DNA from: Hordeum vulgare subsp. vulgare
Taxonomy: Eukaryota; Streptophyta; Magnoliopsida; Poales; Poaceae
Reading direction: 5' to 3'
Assembly (NCBI RefSeq): GCF_904849725.1
Contig: NC_058520.1
Location: forward strand, 398,301,993 to 398,365,992
DNA length: 64,000 bases
Numbering within the stretch: the stretch's first letter is position 1; each line of letters starts with the position of its first letter. Below are positions 23,831 to 36,535 of the stretch, piece by piece. The translations under genes and the position numbers were made by a program. A model generated the notes under the pieces. The model saw only the letters and a program-made list of their open reading frames with translations, did no database searches and was not told where the DNA came from.

Positions 23831-24776
23831 CATCCTTCCTAATTAGCGTTCATATATCCATCAGTTGATTTCGTCGGTGTTCATACCATGTTCATCGAGT
23901 TTGCCGAACAATCGCTTTGTAGACCCATAAGTTCCTCACTCTTTATTCATTCATAGACTTGCCATAGTTTCCCTCTTGTGTTTTTTGCCCATAGATATGT
24001 AGTGAACCATTTTAGGAGAATCTGTGGGAACGCTTTGAGTTTTTGTCCCTTCGCTAGTTTAGAACATATATTTCTCTATTTTTCGCGTGTATTTAGATCC
24101 ATCCCAAAAAACATCGCCGGTAGCAACCTGTTTGTGAAGATTTCCTGCTAAGTATTTTACGAAAGTGTACTATGCCTTCAAGCTCCCTTACTTCACACTG
24201 CCGACTTGAAACACCTTTCTATGGGATGTGCCGACTTACAAACCTTTCTCTAGATTGTACCGGCTTAAATATCCTTCTATAGAATTTTAATCTCATCGCT
24301 TGAATAACAGGCGACTTATATCACGCTCCGGCTTTTTTTATCATCCTTATAGCTATTCCACTATTCCATAATCCTCCATGGCCCCTAAGAATATGAAAGT
24401 TGGCAACTAGATCAGATCCCAAGAGTTCAAACTTACTCTAGAGGATCTTTTGAGCCAGGGTTTCTTGCCGACTCGAAAAGAGGTAGGATGGCGATCTCCC
24501 AAATAACAATCTTATTCACAGCCTCGACAAGGAGAAGTTCTTATCTTTTCTGGTCACTTACACAAAGGTTTTCGACCCCTCGGCTCAAAGTTCTTCAAGG
24601 ACATTCTGCATTTCCTTAACCTGAGGCATCAAGATATTGGTCCTAATTCCATGACCAACATTTATCATTTCCAAGTCTTGTGTGAAGTATATCTCCAGAT
24701 TGAGCTGTGTGTGACCTTATTGAGAGAAAGTTTCTATCTCAATCGCCAAACTGAAATCAAGAATGATGCTCCTTGT

Positions 24777-26089
24777 TGAAAAGATCGATATGGTTGACTA
24801 GAGGGGGGTGAATAGGCAACTACCAATTTTAGCTCTTCTTAAGAAATTAGGGTTAGCAACAAAAGGTTCTCTAGATGAGATATGATGCTAACAACAATGA
24901 CAACAAGTGCAAGCAAGGAATACACCACAACAACAATAAGTACAAAGTAAAGGTAAGAGATAACCGCAAGTGGAACCGGTGGAGACGAGGATGTGTTGCC
25001 GAAGTTACTTCCCTTTGACGGGAAGTATGTCTCCGTTGGAGCGGTGTGGAGGCACGATGCTCCCCAACAAGCCACTAAGGCCACCATATTCTCCTCATGC
25101 CCTCACACAATGCGAGATGACGTGATTCCACTTTTGGTGCCCTTGAAGGTGGCGGCCGGGCCTTTACAAACAAGGTTGGGGCAATCTCCACACAAAGCTT
25201 GGAGGCTCCCAACAAGACCACGGAGCTTCACCACAATGGAATGTGGCTTCGAGGTGACCTCAACCGTCTAGGGTGCCCAAACACCAAAGAGTAACAAGAT
25301 TCGCAAGGGCTTAGTGGGGGAATTAAATATCTCTTGGTGGGAGTGTAGGTCAGGGCCTTCTCAACCAATCCCTAGGAAACCATCAGTTTGATTGGCTAGG
25401 GAGAGAGATCGGACAGAAATGAGCTTTGGATAAACAATGGATCTTGGTGAGGTAAGAGGTAAGCTTCCAGAGGAAGAAGACCCCATTTATATAGTGGGGG
25501 CGTCAAACCGTTACCCCCCACTCACAGCCCAAGCAGAGTGGTACTACCGCTGCTAGGAGTGGTATTACCGCATGGTAGGTTCACCAACCACGGTAGTAAA
25601 AAAAATACTACTGTGCCTACCACCGCTGAGGCTGTGGATGCGCAAAAATTCTGACGGAGTGGTACAACCGCCCATAGAGCGGTAGTAAAAAAACAACTAC
25701 TGCCCAACGAGCGGTAGTAAAAACTACTTCCGCTCACAGAGCGCTACTACCGTTGTGCCTGCGGTACTACCGCTCGCCCTTTTGCACAGACAAGGAAGAA
25801 CAAGTTGGAGCTCCATTGAAGCAAGGGAAAGGTGGTGCAATAGAATTGTGTACATGTTGATTCCACCCAAACCTTTTCGAAGCGGACTCCCTCTTAATAG
25901 TATGACTTTCCTACAACTCAAATCCACCAAAGAGAAACATAGAAAGCAACCGTCTTTGAAATACTCGAGGGGCACCGAATCGTCTTGTGCCTAGTCATGA
26001 ATTATCTCAAATGCTCAATGCACATGATTAGTCCTCACATGCATTGTCATCAATCACCAAAACCACTTAGGGAGAAATATGCCCTAACA
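24777..26089 (-). repeat. 3' LTR of element D (1313 bp)
   Basis: It aligns with the 5' LTR at 35160-36535 with many substitutions and indels. A TATA box (minus strand CTATATAAAT) is at 25485-25494, followed by a CT-rich leader. Upstream of it in U3 (25540-25790) are many GCGGTAGTA/TACTACCGC units in both orientations. The polypurine tract AAAAAGGGCGAGA lies next to the LTR at 26091-26104. Confidence 0.92.
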
Positions 26090-26636
26090 ATCTCGCCCTT
26101 TTTGGTGGATTGATGACAATACAGGATTTGCACTAAAGGATATAAAAATAAAATATGCAAACCCAAAATCTATAAACTAGAGACACGCCCCCCTCGATGT
26201 GTGCATACTTTAGAGAAAGGTCATGGTGTGTTCAACACGCAACCAAGGAATAACACTCCCCTTAGATTTTATAGACGAGGCATTCCTTGCAACAAACTGA
26301 ATAAACACTAAGCATGGAAGCAAGGCATAGCATGCGAGCATGAAGATAAGGGCACAAAATAATTAGAATCACAAGCTACTAAAATACTGGATAATAATGA
26401 GACAATAAAGATAGAGGAGTGATAGCATATGTCTCACGCCATATGATAGAGTACGACGTCTCCTGGTCTCACACACAAAACAAAACTAACCAAAGTAGCA
26501 ACGAAAGTTCAACGAACAAAGCGACACAGAAACGAAGAAACTCGCAAATCCTACACTCTCTCCCCTTTGGCATCAGGACACCAAAAAGGCAGAGAGGACA
26601 CCTAAGACATAGGTGGTAGCTCGAAAAGTAGAGGAA
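26090..26636 (-). other. Non-coding stretch between extra frame and 3' LTR of D
   Basis: About 550 bases with the polypurine tract at the LTR border. I see no gene. Confidence 0.6.
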
Positions 26637-28052
26637 TCAGTCATCGAACTCCTCAACAGACTCCTCATCAGTCTCTTCTTCTGTATCCTCATCAGACTCC
26701 TTATTAGACTCAGCCCACTGAAGATTCTTCTCTTCCATCCAAGCAGCTTCAGGAGTAATGTCTTGCTCAGACCCACTAGAGATGTGCACGTCGAGCTTCC
26801 TCAGAATCAGCTTGTCGCGCTGACAGCTCTCCTTGTGAGCAACATGAGTCATGTACTGCCCCTTCGCCTGCATGCAAAACAAGGTCTTCATCCGGTCCTT
26901 GAGCTTCTTGGCTCAAGATGGCTCGGGAGAGGAAGGCACATGTGTCTCCGGAATGCCCTTATCCTCAGCCGCATCCTCATCCTCATCGGTATCCACGATG
27001 GTAGCAGTAGGTATAGTGGTGGTGTTGGCCCACTTGTTCTTCTGTTGCAACTTAATAGGCTCATGGAGGATCCAACCGGGAGCATGGAACTCTATATCTG
27101 GCAAGGCCACCGACCACTTCTCCCGTATCAAGTAAAACAAATTAGGGCCATAGATGGGAACCTTACGGTGAAAAACTGTCGACTGAAGCTCACTCCACAT
27201 GACACGAGACACATCAAGTGGTCCAGAGACACGAGCCCGTCCTTTCTGACACATCAAAAGCATATCCACCAGGTACGAATGCACCTAGTCCTTGTTGCCA
27301 ACGCGCGGAAAAAGAGTGTTGCGAAAGATACGGTGCATGACATCAAGGAATGGGTTCAGCACGTGAGAGATCTCACCAGATGGGGACACCTTCTCAATAA
27401 AGTAGGGCAGCAACTTCTCCTTAGCTGTAGCAGATGGATTTGCGTGTGGGCGCAAACCAACTGGGTTCTCAAGCCCCTCATCATGAATGTTCAGAAGATC
27501 CATAAACTCCTTCCAAGTAGCAGACAACCTCTCCCGATTGGTCATCCAAGTCAGAGTGCGCTCCGCATCGGTGTGGAAGTGGACTGTAACAAAGAACTCA
27601 GCCACAATCTTAGGATCAAAGTCAAGGTGAAACGTCATGAGCTCCGCAATCCCAAGCTGTTCCAACATGTTCACAGGTTCACTAAAGTACGTCGGGTCCT
27701 TCTTGAGATGGTCCATTTAAGTCCATTGAACCGGCACATAGATATCCTTCTTGGTATTTATGACATCTTCATAAATGATAGCCCGCATCTTGGACTAGAA
27801 CAGGTCACATCCCTCGAGATGAACCCTATCATTGACATAGGGGTTGATCTTCCGGCGAATCTGAAACTCAGCTTGCAGCATAGCATCCCAATCAGTAGTG
27901 TTCTCCTTGTTCTTGTGAGCGGGCCTCTTGAAGTTGCGCTTCGGAGCCTTGGATCCCTCAGGTGCATCTGTATTGCGAAGGCGCTTGGAACCGGTATCCC
28001 AAGAAGGGTTCGAGCGCCTCGAGCCACCACCTATGTCACACAACGCAAACAC
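26637..28052 (-). pseudogene. Extra reading frame of element D downstream of pol, four in-frame stops
   Basis: One continuous frame of 472 codons from the ATG at 28052 to the stop at 26637, broken only by stop codons at 27795-27797, 27717-27719, 27285-27287 and 26913-26915, with no frameshift. It begins with a basic Ser/Arg/Lys-rich region. The middle contains KDPTYFSEPVNMLEQLGIAE, FFVTVHFHTDAERTLTWMTN and GPNLFYLIREKWSVALPDIE. The end is strongly acidic, with DEDTEEETDEESVEEFDD. No membrane segment or signal peptide is visible. It sits where SIRE-type elements carry an additional env-like or unknown gene, in sense with pol. I recall similar proteins from Triticeae Copia elements but no function. 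Lack of frameshifts in 1.4 kb suggests coding constraint until recently. Confidence 0.75.
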
Positions 28053-28139
28053 AAGAAAACGACAAAAGAAGTCAAGGAAAAGGCCAAAGCAAACCAGAAA
28101 ACCCCAGAGAAATGAGAACTAGGAGGACAAAACATGTGA

Positions 28140-28860
28140 GTTTAGGGAACAACTGTAGTACCGCAAGTCAAGCGATAGTAATAATTTACTACCGCCCTGA
28201 TAGCGGTAGTACCGCTCCTCGGAGCTGTAGTACCGTAGTTTAGGTGGTAGTAAAATTTTACTACCGCACCCACTGCGGTAGTACCGTTCCAGGAGGAGCG
28301 GTACTACCGCATGGGTGAAAACTGCCAGATCTGACATAGGAAACTTCAGATCTGGTACTACCGGATACCCAAACTCACATGTCGTATCCTACTAAGTAAA
28401 ATTTCTACCACACAAGCACTCTCCAACCATCCATGCATGAAAAGATTATGCCATTAAACGATGAACTAACTCATATGCCCCCAACCCTAGATTCAACAAG
28501 AACGAAGCAAAGAGAAGGGAACTAGGGGCAATATCGAGGTCCATGGCATGAGGGAGAGGAGGGAGACGATCCCACCAAACGGAATGGGAGGAGAGTGGCC
28601 GGAGAAGGAGATCCGGCAAGTCCCTCGAGCAGCGTTTCTTGAGAAGAGAGAGAGCCATGAGATGAATGGATGAATGGGTATGGGGGAAGAAGAATCTGGC
28701 CCCTGCCCTAATATAACTCCCCGTGGCCCTGGCGGCGCGATAGTACCGCTTGGCCAGCAGTAGTAAAATTTTACTACCGCTCGCTGAGCGGTAGTACCTT
28801 TCGTCTAGTGGCAGTAAAATTTTACTGTCGTGCCTGGAGCGGTAGTACCGTGCCCTCTTC
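28140..28860 (-). promoter_or_regulatory. Promoter-like block between pol and the extra frame of D
   Basis: Read on the minus strand: GCGGTAGTA/TACTACCGC units (28740-28850), then TATATTA at 28709-28715, then a CT-rich leader with CCATTCATCTCATGGCTCTC (about 28650), then a second cluster of the same units at 28150-28310, before the ATG at 28052. The LTR of the same element shows the same series: units, TATA box, CT-rich leader. This suggests that the extra frame has, or had, its own promoter related in design to the LTR promoter. Alternative: a degraded internal copy of LTR sequence. Confidence 0.5.
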
Positions 28861-29228
28861 AAAAAAATACAGTTTTGATCTTTGCAAGAACCAAAGAAAA
28901 ATGCAGGAAAACCAAGTGAAGGTAAGAAAAGTGAAACAAGCACGAAATACGAACACTGAACCAAATCTTGTGACGAAGAGAGGGCGGTGGCCAGAGCCAC
29001 CAATGTATGAGACAAATGGTATGACACCACGAAGAATTATCCTTGGGTTCATAACCAAAGCTCGTCTTTGAAGCACAACTTGAATCAACAATGGCTAATG
29101 TGAAAGATGTGATCAATTTATGCATAATGGGGGGAGGGAAAGTTCATTGAGAGAACAACACTCCCCCTATATCCATGCCTACAACTAGAGGAAAATATAA
29201 TGATGAATGAGGTGTGGTGTGCCTAGTT

Positions 29229-32200
29229 TCAATCCACATTGCTTGAATCAATGATATTTAGCTCATGCCTTAACTCGTGAAACCTTGCTTCATCTAGAGG
29301 TTTGGTGAAAATATCCGCCAGTTGCTCTTGAGTGTTGATGAAGAGGACCTCAATATATCCTTGCTTGATATGATCTCGAATGAAATGATGACGAATATCA
29401 ATATGCTTGGTCTTGCTATGCTGCACCGGATTGAGCAATATCTTGATGACACTTTCATTGTCACATAGAAGAGGCACTTTGTCACAAGTGACTCCGTAAT
29501 CCTTTAAAGTTTGCCTCATCCATAATAATTGAGCACAACAGCTTACGGCAGCTACATACTCGGCCTCGATGGAAGAAAGTGACACACGGTTTTACTTCTT
29601 CGAAGACCAACTTACCAAAGAGTGACCAAGGAATTGGCATCCTCCACAAGTTGACTTCTTTCCGACACAGTCTCCATCCCAATCTGAGTCAGAGTAACGT
29701 ACTAGACTAAAGCTTGCTCCTTTGGGGTACCATAAGCCAAAGTTTGGGGTCTGAGCCCAATATCTAAAGATCCGTTTGACTTCGGCATAATGGATTTCCT
29801 TTGGTGCGGATTGAAACCATGCACAAATTCCCACACTCAACATGATATCTGGTCTAGATGCACAAAGGTAAAGCAAGGATCCAATCATTGAGTGATATAC
29901 CTTTTGATCCACTACTTTACCATTGGGATCATTGTCAAGCTTGCATTTGGTTGGCATGGGAAATCTGACCGACTTGAAGTCCTCGAGCTCGAACCTCTTG
30001 AGCATGTCTTGAGTGTACTTGGATTGTTTCATGAATGTTCCTTCTCTTCCTTGTTTGATTTCAAACCCAAGAAAGAATTTCAACTCTCCCATCATAGACA
30101 TCTCAAACTTCTCGGTCATTAGTGCACCAAACTCTTCATTGAAAGATTCGTTAGGAGAACCAAATATAATATCATCAACATATAGTTGGCATATGAACAA
30201 ATCCCCTTTGACCTTTTTGGGAAAAAGGGTGGGATCAATTTTCCCAATTTCAAACCCACGATCTTGCAACAACTCGGTAAGGTACTCATACAACGCATGT
30301 GGGGCTTCTTTAAGGTCGTACAACGCCTTCTTGAGTTTGTATACATGAGTGGGGAACTTGGAATCCTCGAATCCAGGGGGTTGTTTGACATATACCAGCT
30401 CATTTAAGGGACCATTAAGAAATACACTCTTCACATCCATCTTTTGCAATTTAAAATCATGATGAGAAGCGAATGCAAGCAGCATGCAAATAGATTCAAG
30501 ATGAGCAACACGGGCAAAGGTTTAACCATAGTCGATACCCTCAACTTGGGAGTATCCTTGAACCACCAATCTTGCCTTGTTTCGAACAACAATACCGTTT
30601 GCATCCTGCTTGTTCTTGAAGATCCATTTGGTTCCAATGACATTATGTTCCTCGGTTGGCATTGGCACTAATTCCCAAACTTGATTTCGCTCGAAGTTGT
30701 TAAGTTCATCATGCATGGCTTCAAGCCAATCCACATCATCGAGTGCTTCATGTACCTTTTGGGGTTCAACACACGAAACAAATGCATGATGCAAACACAA
30801 GTTTGATAATTGTTGACGAGTAGTTACCCCCTTATTGAAGCTTCCAAGCACATTCTTCAAGATATGTTGTCGAACCCGGAGCTTGGAAGCCACCTTGGCA
30901 TCGCGGCGCTCCAAGAGTTCCTTACTCGGTAATTGAGGAGCGTCATTTCGATCATCTTGAGCACCGCCTAGAGCTTGCTCACTAGTTTGCCCTTGATCTT
31001 GTTGTTCCATTTGATCTTGAGCAAACTCGGAGTCTTGAGCATGATCTTGGACATCATTTGGTGCAACACCATCCTCATGAGTTTGATCTTGTCCTTGATC
31101 TTGTTCAACGGGTTGAGAGCCTTCACTTTGTTCTTCGGAAGCATGTGGGACTAGCGAAGGTGATGGCTCCAGTTGAGTAGAGCATTGTCCTTCTCCTTCA
31201 GCCACAAGGGGTTCCTCAATGTGGAGTATTTGACCAATCATCATTCTTCTTGTGGCTTGAGGAGGAATTTCATCACCTACATCACAAAGACCACTTTGAT
31301 CCACTTGGGAGCCATTATTTTCATCAAACTCTACATTACACGTATCCTCAATGAGTCCGGTGGACTTGTTGAGAACGCGGTAAGCATGAAAGTTTGTAGC
31401 ATAACCAACAAATATGCCCTCATGATCTCTAGCTTCGAATTTAGGCAAACAAACACCTTTCTTGAGTATGAAACACTTACAACCAAACACCCAGAAGTAC
31501 TTGAGGTTGGGCTTGTTCCCGGTAAGAATCTCATATGGAGTCTTGTTCAAGCCTTTGCGGAGTAGAGCCGATTGGATGCATGACATGCAGCGTTAATGGC
31601 TTTTGGCCCGAATGTTGTATGGATATTTGAACTCCGCCATCATGGTTCTTGTCGCGTCCATCAATGTTTGGTTCTTACTCTCCGCCACACCGTTATTTGA
31701 GGGGTATAGGGTGCTGAATATTGGCGCTTGATCCCCTCGTCACTAAGGAACTCATCCAAGGTGTGGATCTTGAACTAGGTGCCGTTGTCACTTCTAATCA
31801 TCAATATCTTTGCTTCATGTTAACGTTGAGCTTCATTAGCAAAGTCGATGACGGTTTGTTGAGTCTCACTCTTCCTCTTGAAGAAGTATACCCAAGTGTA
31901 TCTTGAGTAGTCATCCACAATCACCAAGCAATACTTTCTTCCCCCAAGACTATCAAAATATGGGGGACCAAAGAGATCCATGTGAAGGAGCTCCAAGGGC
32001 CTTTTAGAGTAGATGATAGTCGTGGAACAGTGAGCCGTTTCATGAAGCTTTCCTTCAATACAAGCACTGCAAGAACGGTCTTTGGCAAAACTCACATTTG
32101 TTAGTCCACGAACATGGTCCCTTTTGAGGAGACTTTGCAAACATATCTTATTGACATGAGCTAGACGGTGATGCCAAAAACAACCCACATCAACTTTAGC

Positions 32201-32571
32201 CATTAGACAAGTCAAGGTCTTAGTAGGTCGCTCCGAAAAGTTCACCACATAGAGACCATTCTCGACATGTCTACTTTAAGAGTCTTTCTCCACAAAAGGG
32301 CCACGGTATCAAGATTAAAGAATATGGCAAAGCCCATAATTGCAAGCTGACAAACGGAAAGCAAATTGTATGCAGGGGACTCAACAAGCATGACCTTCTC
32401 TATAGATAAATCTTGAGAGATGACCACGTTGCCAAATCCCATTACCTTAGATGTTGAGGCATCAACAAATTGGACATGGGTGGGCATAGATGGAATTGGA
32501 TGCACATCCACCACCAAGTCCTTGCTCCCGATCATATGATTTGTGGCTCCATTGTCGAGCAACCAGGACAC
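29229..32571 (-). pseudogene. pol: Element D pol: protease, integrase, reverse transcriptase, RNase H
   Basis: Protease (32571-32242) has WLLDNGATNHM, with N where the usual motif DSG has S. Integrase (32248-31820) has H27/H31 and C60/C63 zinc ligands and the first catalytic Asp in LLHMDLFGP (residue 91). The next part (31820-31590) is frameshifted but shows S-D-N-G-T and N-G-V-A-E remnants carrying the other two catalytic residues. From 31586 to 29229 one frame runs through FVGYATN, KWIFKNK, KALYDLKEAP, YVDD (30183-30172) and RNase H with EAEYVAA and ADIFTKPL, broken only by TAA at 30522-30524 and 29592-29594. The product would be the replication and integration machinery of a Ty1/copia element. 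Confidence 0.93.
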
Positions 32572-32834
32572 TCCACCGGAAGCAAACTCCTACAAGAGAT
32601 CAATGCTTGGATTTAGGTACCCATTCTTTAATGGGTCCTTTTAGGAACCCAAATATCCCATTCAATGTACTCATAATAAGAACCAACAAATTTAGCATAA
32701 ACATGCCCATCACTAGCACGACATAAAACATAAGAGGGGTTAAAGTCGCCGGCTTTGTTGGTAGAGGTGGTTTTTCCCTTCATGGCATTATCACCCCCCT
32801 CCTTATTCTTCATATTATTATGAGTACTCTCACA

Positions 32835-35109
32835 CTATTTGACAAAAATTTCCTTGAGAGGGGAAGATAGCTTGGTCTTGTTCTTCTTTTTATTCTTAGA
32901 CTTGGGTGCAAACCCAAGTCCCTTCTTTCCTACAACTTCCTTTTGATTACTCAAAAGGTCATTTGGGTTCTTCTCACCTTGGATGCATGACACAAGGCCC
33001 TTTTCGAGTTGTTCTTTCAACTTAGCATTCTCCTCCACAAGATGCACATGCTCACAACAAGGTTTAGTAGCACAAGCGTTATCAATTAGAACAAAAGGAG
33101 GACAAGTAGAAATATCCTCGGTTAGTTTTACTTGGAGTTGATCATGAGACTCCTTAAGAGAGGAATGAACACCTTTCAAGACCTTGTGGGCCCTATCAAG
33201 TGTATCAAATTCTTCCTTGAGTCTATCATAGCCAACCCCAAGTGCAACTTTCTCAGATTTAAGGACACGGGAAAGAACAATAGCATGATGAAGATCTTTT
33301 TGCAATTTAGCATGATCAACTTTGTGTGACTCCGCAAGAGCCAAACGAAGACCACACTCTTCCTATAGAGCGATGGATAGTTCCTCTATCTCATCGGCGT
33401 AATCACGACTATGTCCCTCCAACTTGGAGATAGTATCCTCATGAGTCTCAATGAGATCATTGGCCTCGCCAAGTTGTTCCAAAAGAGCAACAAAGTGCTT
33501 CTTGGATTCATCTTTGATCTTACACAGGAATTTGTCAAACCCATTCTCATCAAGCTCCATTGCTTCACTATCATCAACACAATCTAACAATGAAGGATAA
33601 GTAGTGATAGTGGTCTTGACGTTGGGGGTTACCTTATTGATACCTTTGGCCATGAGGCACTTGGCGATGCGGTTCTTGTTGGTGGCGCCGAAGAGAGACA
33701 CCTTGGGGGAGGAAGTGGCAATGTCCACAATAGTCGTTGCCATTCCCTCGCGGCCTGTATCATCTTCCTCATCATCAGAGGTGTACTCTTTATGGGCCAC
33801 CAAACCCCTTGGTGAAGATGTTCTTGCTTGGGAAGGACTTGGCATTGTCTTTGCGAATGATCTTTCCCCTATTGTCCTCCCTCTTCTCATAAGGACAATC
33901 TGCCACAAAGTGACTCACACTGCCACAATTGTAGCATGTCCTTACTCGTTGCTTGTTCTTGGACCCACTTGAGTTGTTCTTGGAGAAGTTGGGCCTTGAG
34001 TTTCTTTTGTTGCCCCAAAATTGCATTGATGGAAGAGCCATGTGCTCGTGATAAGAATACTTTGTGTCTTCGGGGCGGCCGTCTTCTTCCTCTTCTTCTT
34101 CTTCTTCTTCATCTGAGATGACCTTGGCTCTCAAGGAAAGGTTGGGTGAGGCTTTCTTTGACCGGACATGAGCAAGAGCATTGTCAGGGGTCTTGTTCAT
34201 GATATTAATGGAAATGAACTCATCCAACACTTTGCTTTAGGTCAAGGTGTGGAAATCGGCCGTTGGCGAATGACGGAGGACATGGCCTTGATGAATGGCA
34301 TGATGGCCTTGAGAAACTTGCGCTTGATCCAAGTATCATATGTATCCTTGCTCCCATGACCCCGAAGAGCAACAGCAAGAGCATTCACCCTTCGGTAAGA
34401 TCACGGGGATCCTGATCTTCTAGCATCACAAACTCATCGGCCTCATCCAGAACCACTTCAAAGTTGGACCGTTGATTGAGCTCCCCTTGTACAATACCAT
34501 GATGTGCTCCAAACAATCCTTTGCACGGCTGAAGGGGCGCAAGTGAGATAGATCTTCGGGAGGATCCTTTGATTGAAGGATGAACAAAGCGAAATGATTG
34601 TATTGATTGTCCACCTCTTCTCTTGGAGTGAGGTTGTTTGGATCATGTGGGTAGAAGCCTTGTTCGATGATTCTCCAGAGATTTGTTAAGTTGTGATTCA
34701 AATGAGACTTGATGCAAAAGACCCAATTAGTGAAATCACCTTTAACAAGTTTAGGGTGAGGACCAAGGTTATTAATATGCGGGGTAGGGACCGGTCCTCC
34801 ATAGACCGGGGGAGGAGGAACCGAGGCAAAGGTTTCTGTCCCATTCTTGTCAAGAGGGGAAGAAGTTCGAGTACCTTTAGCCATTTTTGTTTTGGAATTG
34901 GCCTCCGACTCTGATGTGTTGGGTTTAGCCACATGCAATGGTTCGAGAGAATTCTTCATCCCCTCAGGTAATTCTTTAAGCATGGACTTGACTTCGGTCG
35001 TCATGGACGTCTTGAGTGAGGGCATAGCCTCATTCAAGTCGTCCTGTGTGTTCCAAGTCAACTCCACAGCCTCGGTCACTTCGAGACCAACCACACTGTC
35101 GTTAACCAT
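32835..35109 (-). pseudogene. gag: Element D gag with zinc knuckle and long coiled-coil tail, frameshifted
   Basis: The first part (35109-34426) contains the capsid-type region with LVKGDFTNWVFCIKSHL and an induced stretch around TPREEVDNQYN. A gap with frame changes follows (34425-34231). Then comes 34230-33790 with an acidic E-run encoded by a TTC repeat and a zinc knuckle CYNCGSVSHFVADC (CX2CX4HX4C). The C-terminal region (33908-32835), in two frames, is Leu/Glu/Lys-rich with heptad-like spacing, a probable coiled coil as in SIRE/Maximus gag. A TAG separates these frames near 33363. The start is chosen at the first ATG after the primer site. Confidence 0.88.
34079..34113 (+). repeat. TTC/TCT trinucleotide run in gag of D
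   Basis: About ten CTT/TTC units. On the minus strand they encode a run of glutamates (S-D-E-E-E-E-E-E-E-E-E-D) just before the zinc knuckle region. Confidence 0.85.
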
Positions 35110-35144
35110 ACTCTTCGGGTGGTGAAACCCTTAATGAAGAGACG

Positions 35145-35157
35145 GGATCTCATACCA
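35145..35157 (-). promoter_or_regulatory. Primer-binding site of D (initiator tRNA-Met type, two mismatches)
   Basis: The minus strand reads TGGTATGAGATCC two bases inside the LTR boundary at 35160. Compared with the usual TGGTATCAGAGCC, eleven of thirteen positions agree. Confidence 0.75.
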
Positions 35158-35159
35158 AT

Positions 35160-36535
35160 TGAAAGGATCAATATGGTTGACTAGAGGGGGGGATGAATAG
35201 GAAACTACCAATTTTTAGCTCTTCTTAACAAATTAGGGTTAGCAACAAAAGGTTCTATAGATGAACGACTAGGTGAGAAACCTAATGATGCTAACAAGTA
35301 TTACAACAAGTGCAAGCAAGGAATACACCACAAAAACAATAAGTACAAAGTAAAGGTAAGACATAACCGCAAGATGAACCGGTGGAGACGAGGATGTGTT
35401 ACCGAAGTTCCTTCCCTTTGATAGGAAGTACGTCTCTGTTCGAGCGGTGTGGAAGCACGATGCTCCCCAAGAAGCCACTAAGGCCACCGTATTCTCCTCA
35501 CGCCCTCACACAATGCGAGATGTCATGATTCCACTATTGGTGATCCTGAAGGCGGGTACCAGACCTATACAAACAAGGTTGGGGCAATCTCCACACAAAG
35601 CTTGGAGGCTCCCAACAAGACCATGAAGCTTCACCACAATGGAATGTGGCTCCGAGGTGATCTGAACCGCCTAGGTTGCTCAAACACCCAGGAATAACAA
35701 GATCCGCAAGACATTAGTGGGGGAATCAAATATCCCTTGGTGGAAGTGTAGATTAGGGCCTTCTCAACCAATCCCTAGCAAATCAACAAGTTTGATTGGC
35801 TAGGGAGAGAGATTGGGCAGAAATGAGCTTTGGAGCAAAAATGGAGCTTGGGGAGGTAAGAGGTAAGCTTTGAGAGGAAGAAGAGCTTTTTATATAGTGT
35901 GTGTGGGGGGGGGGAATCCAACCGTTACCCCCCACTGACAACCCGAGCATAGCGGCACTACCGCTGCTAGGAGCGGTACTGCCGCACGGTAGGTTCACCA
36001 ACCACGGTAGTAAAAAATTACTACCATGCCTACCATCGCTGAGGCTGTGGATGCGCAAAAAGTCCGACGAAGCGGTACTACCGTCCATAGAGCGGTAGTA
36101 AGAAACTACTACCACCCACAGAGCGGTAGTAAAATACTACTACCGCCCAGAGAGCGGTAGTCAAAAACTACTACCGGCCAGATAGCGGTACTACCGCTCG
36201 CACCAGCGGTACTACCGCTGGCCCTTTTGCACAGACAGGGAAGAACACGCTCGAGCTCCATTGAAGCAAGGGAAAGGTGGTGCAATAGAAATGTATACGT
36301 GTTGATTCCACCCAAACCTTTTTGAAGCGGACCCCCTCTCAATAGTATGACTTTCCTATGACTCAAATCCACCAAAGAGAAACGTAGAAAGCAACCATCT
36401 TTGAAAGACTCCGAGGGGCACCGAATCGTCTTGTGCCTAGTCACGAATTATCTGAAATGCACAATGCACATGATTATTCCGCACAAGCATTGTCATCAAT
36501 CACCAAAACCACTTAGGGACAAATATGACCTAACA
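35160..36535 (-). repeat. 5' LTR of element D (1376 bp)
   Basis: Minus-strand start TGTTAGGTC at 36535 and end CTTTCA at 35160. A TATA box (CTATATAAAA) is at 35887-35896. U3 between 35950 and 36220 holds at least eight GCGGTAGTA/TACTACCGC units alternating in orientation, more than in the partner LTR. A short GT run followed by a G-tract (35897-35917) lies just upstream of the TATA box on the minus strand. Confidence 0.92.

Larger units (their letters stand above)
24777..36535 (-). mobile_element. Element D: Copia element of SIRE/Maximus type (11.76 kb) nested in C
   Basis: LTRs are at 24777-26089 and 35160-36535, starting TGTTAGG and ending CTTTTCA/CTTTCA on the minus strand. The perfect duplication CTTGT flanks it at 24772-24776 and 36536-36540. 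The order protease, integrase, reverse transcriptase, RNase H is that of Ty1/copia. The long gag with coiled coil after the zinc knuckle, the large size, and an extra reading frame downstream of pol fit the SIRE/Maximus lineage. Removing D rejoins the antisense gene of C in register. Confidence 0.93.

Noticed and set aside
26613..28115. 500-codon plus-strand frame
   Set aside because: It is the exact antisense of the extra frame of element D, whose minus-strand translation has balanced composition and lineage-consistent position. The plus frame has no recognisable feature.
28140..28320. CRISPR-like repeat cluster (GCGGTAGTA units)
   Set aside because: Units alternate in orientation, spacing is irregular, the host is a plant, and the units recur in the LTRs of the same element.
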